NCBI GenBank assembly: GCA_019925795.1
Contig: CM034298.1
Location: 54,400,365-54,464,364 of the forward strand
Length of the DNA: 64,000 bases
Reading direction: 5' to 3'
Source: Dendrobium chrysotoxum
Taxonomy: Eukaryota > Streptophyta > Magnoliopsida > Asparagales > Orchidaceae
Notes under the pieces: generated by a model
Database searches by the model: none
What the model was told of the DNA's origin: nothing
The model's input: the letters and a program-made list of their open reading frames with translations, nothing else
In this document: one piece after another, positions 56,996-64,000 of the stretch
Layout of the letters: each line of letters starts with the position of its first letter
Position numbering within the stretch: the stretch's first letter is position 1
Translations under genes and position numbers: made by a program

Positions 56996-58535
56996 TGATG
57001 TAGAATGGGGGGCGGGGGGCCGCCAAGGGAGGAGGGAGAAAAGGTGCCCACATTCGATGTATGTGGACTCTTGCATTAATTGTTGATTGGAGAATTAAAT
57101 ATGAATTAATTTCATATTTTAGGTGATTAAGGGATCCCCAAATAGGTGTAGGCTACTTAGGAAGGAATTTAAAATTCAATTCATTTGAATTTTGAATTTG
57201 GAAACTTTCCAAATAAGAGTTGGGCTAGATTAGGAAAGTAGTGATGGTGTAATTGAAGGGGAATCAAGAGGGTGGGGATGGGTAGGCCGGCGGCTAGGGG
57301 CGAAGTTGGGCAGGCCTGTGACTAGGGGAGACGAGGTGGGTCTTGGATTCAACAAGAGAGGGCTCAGTGGTGGGGCTTGAGCCGTGGGTGGGGTGGGAGA
57401 AGGGCCAACGGTTAGAGGGGAAGAGGGGTGCTTGGCCGACGATTATGGAGGAGGGTTGGCCGGCAGTCAATCTAGAAGGAGTAGGGGAGTTTAGAGAAAG
57501 AAAGATAAACCATGAGCCCAGATGCTTCCTGCGGTTGATGGGTGCTACGTTGCCCTTCACCTAGGGATTTCAAACCACGAGCCCGGACGCTTCCTGCAGC
57601 TGGTGGGTATTGCATGCCCTCACATAGGGACTTTCACTCTCCTAAGAACTCCCATAGCTTCTAGATCAAAGTGCTGAATTTGTTTCTTAATATTCATCTA
57701 TTCCCCATTACAAGAAAGGAGGAGGCTATAAATAGCCCAAAATACAGAACAAAAGACAAAAATGCCCCCTATGGTCAGAAGCACCTACTCCCTCAAGTGA
57801 GGGTAAAAAAGAAAAATGCATAAATAAAAAAATATATAAATAATAACTTAAAATAAAATGGTGCGATCATGGCCGTCGAACTTCGTCTCCTCCTCTGATA
57901 AGCTTTCACGGTCGGATGTCTGCATCATTCTCCCGGGGTGGAAAAGAGCTCGACTCCGTCAAGTACGCATCTCGGGTGCGCAACCATGCTCTGATACCAA
58001 ACTGATGTAGAACGCGAGGGGGTGTTAAATCTGAATTTAATTTTAGATTTTTTTAAGTGAAAAAAGGAGGAAATATTTGAAATTCAAATCTCCCTTAATG
58101 GGGAACTAATTGGGTAAGATTGGAGAGAGGGGCCGGCGGTTAAGAGGGGGTTTAATGGGCTTAATTAATAGAGAGGGGAATTAATTGGAGAGAGAAAGGG
58201 AAAGGGAGGGGGGTCGGGCAAGGGAGGAGGGAGAAAAGGTGTCCACATTCGATATATGTGGAGCATTGCAGAGGGAGAAAAGGTGTCCACATTCGATGTA
58301 TGTGGAGCCTTGCATTAATTATTGATTGGAGAATTAAATCTGAATTAATTTCAGATTTTAGGTGATTAAGGGATCCCCTATGGTCACAAGCACCTACTCC
58401 CTCAAGTGAGGGTAAAAATGAAAAATGCATAAATAAAAAAAATACAAATAATAACTTATAATAAAATGGTGTGATCATGGCCGTCGATCTTCGTCTCCTC
58501 CTCTGATAAGCTTTCACGGTCGGATGTCCGCATCA
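56996..58535 (-). mobile_element. Minimal non-autonomous LTR element 2 (75-bp interior)
   Basis: LTRs 56996-57927 (932 bp) and 58003-58535 (533 bp) enclose 75 bp. GGTGT flanks both ends (56991-56995, 58536-58540). The interior, minus strand, has a perfect TGGTATCAGAGC primer site (57988-57999) and the same pol tail and purine tract as element 1. The second LTR carries a deletion and a 44-bp duplication. It is inserted in the copia integrase. Confidence 0.92.
58227..58314 (+). repeat. 44-bp tandem duplication in an LTR
   Basis: Units 58227-58270 and 58271-58314, each starting GAGGGAGAAAAGGTGTCCAC, differ at two or three positions. Confidence 0.9.
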
Positions 58536-58860
58536 GGTGTATTACCTTCATTGATGATCATACTCTCGTATGTTGGCTTTATTAGTTAAAAGACTAAACC
58601 AATGCGAAGTAAACATTTATAAACTTCCATAATATTGTTAAAACTCAATACTCTACTAATATCCAAATATTGCATTCAAATAAAGGCATAGACTATTTTA
58701 ATCGACTTTTAGGAAGTTATTTAAATCAAAATGACATAGTGCATCAAACCTTTTGTTCTCATACCCCTAAAAAAATGATATTACTAAATGAAAAAATTGA
58801 GACATGTTTGAACAATGGTCAAAAACATGACCACAAACATAGAGTCAATAACTAGTCTAC

Positions 58861-60479
58861 ATTACAAAATCATCCTCCAATGCAAAACCACAAGACAAAC
58901 AAGCACTCCAATAACTGAACATAAAATGGTGAGACCGAATTTCAGTGCATGTCATCATTGCACTCCAAAGTTGTCAAGATTCGAACCAAGATCTCTAGCA
59001 TGAAGTCGATCTCATGGAAAGCTCTCAGTTTGGATCCCATCGAGTCTATGTAGAGTGAGAAGGCCACTCATGTCAAACCTCCACCACCAATCAACCTGAC
59101 GTCTCTCGACAAACTCATTTATATCCTATACTTGCTTGCATCAAACTAGTCTGCAACCACTAAGCACTTCATGTGCTCGCCACCTCCTGTGAAATCTCCG
59201 TCAAGTTCTCCCCAAGTCCTTAAGTTCTCCATTGTAGTTTAGGACATCACATACATTCATTGCATCTCATCCATGTTCGTCATTTCAATTCAAATCCTAC
59301 ATACATGCCAATGCTTCATATTGATAACCCTATAATGTATTTCACAAGCCCATCTCTCAAACAACATCTCATCATGCTTCACTAATCCTACAAGCAACAA
59401 CCCATCACATCACACATGTTCACAACACAAACCCACACTTGACTCACATTTTGAGCCACAAACTCAACCAGCATCCATCCATAAATGCATGTCATGCAAA
59501 CCTCACACTCGACCCACGTTTTGTGCCAAACCCCCACTTTTAAAAATCAAGTTCATACTACAAAATTTTCAGCCAAATCAACCTAGTGGTATGCATAATG
59601 ACTTCTAAACTTCCCAAGATATCTTTCTAAACTAGCAATAATTTTCTTAAAGATTAATGAAGCGCTTTTTCTAATATTGTTGATTGTTCTTCCCCATCTC
59701 TTCCTTCTAGAGATAGATTTCCAATTTATCAAATTTTCTTTAGGAAGAATTTCTCATTCTTCTATCTTCTTTGGAATGAAATTCCCTAACACAATTATAT
59801 TCAAATATCTCTAGTTCTCCATCTAACAACCTTTCAATTCTTTGAAGTAAAATTTCATTTACTCCATAAAAATTAATACAATACAAGATGCTTAAAATTT
59901 CAATTATTAATATTGAATTTTATTTTTATCAAAATAGTTAGTCATTTAGTTTATGTTGTTTGTCCTTATTTGTCATTTTGATTGAAGGGTAAAATGATCA
60001 TTTGTTATTTAAGACATGCTTAACATTATTTAATTTTAATAGGATGAGAAACTATATAAATTTATTAATCCTATAATAAATTGTAAGCCTTACGTGTAAT
60101 TCAGATAACTGATGATGGAATATAGAAAGAATTTACTTCTGGCATGCCCTCTCACGATTGATTCTCCATTCTAGAATTTTTCTCATGCTTTGCTCTCTCC
60201 ACCACATTCTCCCTTCCTTTGAAATCATATTTCCTCTAATCTTCTCAATTTATTTCTCTTATCTCTTTGATTCTCCTATACTAAATTCTTCTCTTCTTAA
60301 CAATCAAAATATTAATAAAAAATGTCCATCATGGTCTCCTTTTTTGTTTCACTGCACATCGTCAAGCAAGACTTTCAAGTTTTCAAAATGTGGGGCCATT
60401 AAAAAAGAAAGTTATGGATGTCACATTTTTAATAACAAAAAATATCATTATCAAAGATAATCAAAATAATAATTAGTAC
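58861..60479. other. Intron sequence, unclassified
   Basis: C- and A-rich phrases (CACATTTTGAGCCA-like, repeated near 59450 and 59515) from 58900 to 59600, then AT-rich. No coding sequence recognised. Confidence 0.5.
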
Positions 60480-60560
60480 ATAAAGAGTAGAACAATATAA
60501 ATCATCATTGCTACTTATACCCAACTATAATTTGGGGTCAACTAGCATAAAATAGCAAAA
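60480..60560 (-). repeat. Possible LINE 3' end scrap
   Basis: TACCCAACTATAATTTGGGGTCAACTAG resembles, with many changes and in shorter parts, the ATCCCACTATGTGGGGTCG block of the RTE 3' ends. Confidence 0.35.
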
Positions 60561-60594
60561 TATTCAATAATAAGTAGTATTAAAAAATAATCAA

Positions 60595-61725
60595 TATTGT
60601 GAAAACCGGATAGAACATAAAACTAGAAAAATAAGAGGTCTACGGTTCAATGATTTGACCAGAGTTGAATAACAAGTTGAACTGAATAATGTAATAAATA
60701 TTAAAATTATGTAAATATGATCTAAATGATGAAATAATGATGCAAAAATGCAAAAAATATCTTTGATAATTGTAAATTTAAACACCACAATTCTAAAATT
60801 TAGCTCACATTTAATACAAATTTGATTCACATGTAAGCTTATAAATTTAATATAAATCATTGCTAATTTATCTTATGTTTAAATATAAATTTACACTTAT
60901 AGATCATATATAAATTTACATTATAAATTTGCATATATAGATCATTCACATTAAATCATTTATAATTAATAAATATATAAAAATTAATCTTATATAGTAA
61001 ATAACTAAAGATGGCTTTTTTATTAGATTTAAATGATAATTAGACTCTTAATATGACATAACGGAGAAAAAGGATTCATGTAGCCGACCTCACATAGTGG
61101 GATAAAAGCTTGATGTTGTTATTATTGTATAGTATATAATTAAGTAAATAAATAATTTAAACAGATAAAAAATTAAATATTAGTAACTAAAAAATAAATA
61201 TTACTCATATTAAAAAAATTAATTAAAAAATTAGTTTAAAAATATTTAGTGCATGTCAGAGAACTTAAGAACTTTAACATAATTATTTAGTCCCATATCA
61301 TTTGAAAATTTTATCTTAGTGCTATTTATATAGCATCTTTTATTTCCAATGCATGTGCTAGGAACTCTCAAAGGGTGCTGGAGCCATGCAAAAATACTTG
61401 ATTTGGCACTTTTGGCAAAGGATTATTGCGGAAATTTAATCTTATTATAAATGAAAACATGTTAAATTTAAATCAACTTGTTTTAAGCTAAATTTTTTAT
61501 ACTAAACTTATTAAATTAATGTAATTAATTGGTTAATGGGGTAGCAATTGAACCAACCAATTTTAAAAAATTGACACCCATTCGTCGGCCAAACCGGCAA
61601 TTCTTAGTGATTCTTACTGGTTTGTTGCAAGGGGCAATTCTTAAGGTCGACCAAACCAGCCACATGACCAGTCTACAGTCGAGCATTTCAAACAGGACAA
61701 TCTAGTCCAGTTTTTAAATCTCCAA
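60595..61725. mobile_element. Possible hAT-like non-autonomous element
   Basis: The left edge TGAAAACCGGATAG and the reverse complement of the right edge (TAAAAACTGGACTAG) are similar inverted ends, and both sides contain CCGG/GGTT-rich phrases. No duplication is clear. Confidence 0.3.
61012..61130 (+). repeat. RTE LINE 3' end fragment, plus strand
   Basis: GGAGAAAAAGGATTCATGTA and CATAGTGGGATAAAAGC, followed by TTGATGTTGTTATTATTG, are the reverse complement of the ends at 28230 and 51753. Confidence 0.8.
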
Positions 61726-62653
61726 AAATAATATTTATATTGTAAGGAAATAAGAAAACAAATATTTCATGATATTAAATTAAAGAATGGAACACGAATA
61801 TAATAATTAATTGTATGCACAAAGTCAAACAATATAAACTGACAAGAAGACAATAACATAAATAAATTTAATAAATTAACTATGCTATAAATCATACAAA
61901 TCAAATAAAGGCTAACAGTGACAAGCAATCTAAAAAATAAAAAAAGAAAGAAAGAAAGAACAAAGATTTGGCGAATATGATGGACTGCAAAATAATTTTA
62001 CAGCAGATGCCCACTTCTCATATTGTTACGAAACTATGGTCGAAAACAGCAGTCCCACTTGGGGAACAAGTGAAAAAGCAAGCTGCCCACTTTTCATCAC
62101 TTCGGGAGAAGCCACAAATGTATTTCTTTGGTAAGGAAATAATAACTTACTCCCTAAGTCAGCAATCTTATTTAGTGCTTATTTAGTGCAATTGAAGACA
62201 CAAGAAAATTAGAAACAATCAAGTACATAAAAACATCTTAAGCAAGCTACACCACATTAACCTGCAACAAGAAAGGCCGTCAATAAGATTACACAAAAAC
62301 ACAAAAACATGGCTAGTTAATGAAAAACACAACATTCAAAACCCCCACTAACACCTTTTTTTTATTGTTAAGCCCTACAAGGCCATTTTCATATAACAAT
62401 AAATCAAGAACTGCATGCTAACCAAACATTACGACAAGAAAATCAATATGTAATTTGCAACCGTGCACAGCATAATGAATGAAATTTCACAATAGTCATG
62501 GCAAAGAAACCAAATATTTTATAATGAATTTGGTTCATTGGAAACAATAACAGTACGAGAAATAACACATTTCAAAAGATTAAGATGTTCTGCAGAGAGC
62601 GCAAAAGAAGAAAACATATGTTAATCTGAGAAGCAAAAATTCAGTTATCTAAC
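61726..62653. other. Intron 3, end adjoining exon 3
   Basis: AT-rich, with an (AAAG)n run near 61940. No feature beyond the exon 3 donor. Confidence 0.6.
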
Positions 62654-62791
62654 CTCAGGATCATTTTTTAAATCTTCTGCATCTATGACAGGTGGAGGAT
62701 TTCCAAGTTCATATAGTTCACTATATATAGAGACAAGATCACCCAATCCCAGCTCACCGAATGATGGTGGAGAAACTTTATCAAAGGATGG
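62654..62791 (-). CDS. Host gene exon 3
   Basis: 46 codons, phase 0, from PSFDKVSPPSFGELGLG to DAEDLKNDPE. Acceptor CAG|CCATCC, donor GAG|GTTAGA. It continues exon 2 directly (ILPSF is conserved in the family). The following intron is 12.3 kb. Confidence 0.92.
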
Positions 62792-63700
62792 CTGATAAAA
62801 CAAAAAAATCAGTAATTGATGACTGTAGAAGCATATGTAGCACCAACAAATTTAAGGTAAAACATGAACAAAGAAACACTCACCAGGAAACTTTCAGTAA
62901 AAAAGCACTAAAAGGAAAAATAAACGAAAGGTACCAACAATGTATTTGAAATAATTTTAAAGCTAGTTGAAAGCATCAAATTACAAATGTTTTTTTGGTG
63001 TGCTCTTACACTCTGGCATGCCTATTCTGATAGCTATGATTGTATGTGTTTTCATTGCCGATGCTTAGTTCATGATTATTATCAATTAATGTAGAAGATA
63101 TGCATGTGACAAATTATTAGTCTCTTAACTATTATACTATGGATATGCCTCCTCAGCTGGGAACTCATGCTTTCATTCTGTTTTTCAGTTTTGAGCCACA
63201 ATGGTGGGTGGTAGTTTGTGAGCACTAATCTCCTTAGTAATGGAACTAAATTCAAGTTTTTGCATTTTATTTTACATTTGATTCTATGCTTATTTCATAG
63301 TAGTTTGACATTGGCCCCATTATGTGGCTTCAAAAATTAGTTTATTATTTATTTTGGTGGATAAACTAAATAGAAGTTGAGGTTTAATTGCATCAATGAT
63401 ATTGTTTTCAGTGTATATAGACGTATTTTGTGACTGCATGTTGCACATATCAATTGCAAATTAAAAAAAGTCACCCTGCCTAGTTATGCTGCCAAATTTC
63501 AGAAGCCAGTTTGGCAAGTCGAGATGAGAAAACAACTGTGAAGCATATTAAGTGCAACTTCATAGATTTGCCAAATTTCCTCAAGAAATAATGAAGATAC
63601 ACTGTGCATTTAGCTGCATTATTAAATATACATGGTGATTATATAGGTGAGCAGGGCATTAATTAATTGTAATCTACACTTTCAAACAAGGCATATTTAC
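62792..63700. other. Intron 2 of the host gene
   Basis: 909 bp, AT-rich, with no transposon recognised. Confidence 0.7.
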
Positions 63701-63793
63701 CAAGATATTAAGGGGGTTCCTTATCAGTATAAAGTGCTTCCCTCTCTTCATCAAATCATCCGTTATGTTTGGGAGTCGCTGTTTTGCCATATG
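63701..63793 (-). CDS. Host gene exon 2
   Basis: 31 codons in phase 0 at both ends, from HMAKQRLPNI to LIRNPLNIL. Acceptor CAG|CATATG, donor TTG|GTAAAT. The LIRNP motif resembles the 3'-phosphate-binding segment of sulfotransferase-fold P-loop proteins. A 90-bp intron separates it from exon 1. Confidence 0.9.
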
Positions 63794-63883
63794 CTGGAAA
63801 AAAGAACAGGGAAATTGAGCATGTTCATGAATTCTATACTAACCATCATGAATGTTTCTAACGGTCAAAAACAAATGCACTAC

Positions 63884-63955
63884 CTTACAGTAACGGTATT
63901 TTTTCTCCATTGGACCAAAGATGACATCTTTGACAACTTTATTGCCATCAGAACT
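63884..63955 (-). CDS. Host gene exon 1 of those visible
   Basis: 24 codons, SSDGNKVVKDVIFGPMEKK and onward to YRYCK. Donor AAG|GTAGTG, acceptor CAG|AGTTCT. A second possible acceptor three bases upstream (TTAG|CAG) would add one residue. Matches the N-terminal region of plant BCAT-like proteins. Confidence 0.85.
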
Positions 63956-64000
63956 CTGCTAATGGATATGAGCTTAGGAAATAACAACAGAAATAACATT

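Larger units (their letters stand above)
55207..58860 (+). pseudogene. Second copia element: gag, protease and integrase remnants
   Basis: The series reads FYFDVKNSILFYKIRDQARDL at about 55623-55680 (UBN2-type gag), a protease at 56361-56385 where the active site is INSEATNHM in place of D-S-G-A, then VLHVPNLSYNLL near 56527-56563. After an insertion, TFIDDHT lies at 58545-58565 and DYFNRLLGSYLNQNDIVHQ at about 58690-58745. Stops are frequent. Minimal element 2 interrupts the integrase. No RT is seen, so the 3' part is lost. Confidence 0.8.
10076..63955 (-). other. Host gene: branched-chain aminotransferase-like protein, giant introns
   Basis: Fifteen exons on the minus strand, from 63955 down to 10076, join into one open frame of 441 codons. 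Every junction is GT..AG with matching phases. Residues ~1-235 match the N-terminal half of plant branched-chain-amino-acid aminotransferase-like proteins (GKHFILIRNPLNIL is sulfotransferase-fold-like). The rest is a PLP fold-type IV aminotransferase: VFDSVVQGGDAVWEGLR, a candidate PLP Lys in SKIHHNNL, SETNATNI near the cofactor, and LPGITRAT. The family is inferred to transaminate amino or keto acids; the substrate is unknown. The N-terminus lies right of the window and the C-terminal exon(s) (expected VWTTGTMGE-like) lie left of it. Introns of 12,331, 15,334, 19,315 and at least 10,075 bp hold most of the transposons. No stop or frameshift was seen, so a functional gene is likely. Confidence 0.92.

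Noticed and set aside
10076..63955. The aminotransferase exons as a processed pseudogene or captured gene fragments
   Set aside because: Introns with GT-AG sites and correct phases separate all exons, order and strand are constant, and no stops occur. Retrocopies would lack introns.
1..64000. tRNA or rRNA genes
   Set aside because: No cloverleaf-capable sequence or rRNA segment was recognised. The TGGTATCAGAGC sites are retrotransposon primer sites.

Overview
The window is nuclear DNA from a land plant, most likely a flowering plant. It is AT-rich, has spliceosomal GT-AG introns, and is dominated by LTR retrotransposons (Ty3/gypsy chromoviruses, Ty1/copia) and RTE-clade LINEs with short 3' TTG-type tails. 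I cannot name the species.

The main result is one host gene on the minus strand that spans nearly the whole window. Fifteen short exons between 63955 and 10076 join in one open frame (1,323 bp, 441 codons, all canonical GT..AG). They encode most of a plant branched-chain-amino-acid aminotransferase-like protein (PLP fold-type IV, class IV aminotransferase domain, with an N-terminal domain resembling the P-loop/sulfotransferase fold). The start codon lies beyond the right edge. The last exon(s) were not found and should lie beyond the left edge. Three internal introns are 12.3, 15.3 and 19.3 kb and a fourth is at least 10 kb; all four are packed with transposons.

Layout, left to right. 1-5419: 3' half and 3' LTR of a decayed Tekay-like gypsy element, inserted into an RTE LINE (minus, 5420-7320). 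8318-9540: a second, plus-strand RTE LINE that long ORFs do not reveal. 10558-29313: an old copia element that has received (a) a 13-17 kb region made of dozens of short stem-loops, (b) a small DNA-transposon-like insert, (c) a nest of three solo LTRs (Tekay minus > chromovirus plus > Tekay plus), each with target duplications, and (d) a 495-bp LINE. 29472-29857: three exons. 30253-38966: a complete, fairly young chromovirus with two LTRs, gag-pol, chromodomain and a 5-bp target duplication, silenced by three stops and a frameshift. 38972-43969: unclassified repeats. 45192-50322: eight exons. 50323-62653: an intron with a LINE, a hidden copia element, and two non-autonomous LTR elements whose whole internal region is 72-75 bp. 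62654-63955: three exons.

The repeats form families. The autonomous chromovirus, one old solo LTR, the two minimal non-autonomous elements and one fragment share LTR ends and, where present, the same pol tail, so the chromovirus proteins are plausible drivers of the minimal elements. The chromovirus LTRs also carry a ~108-codon ORF that is recognisably conserved in the old solo LTR. The gene's exons look intact despite the insertions, so it is probably still spliced.
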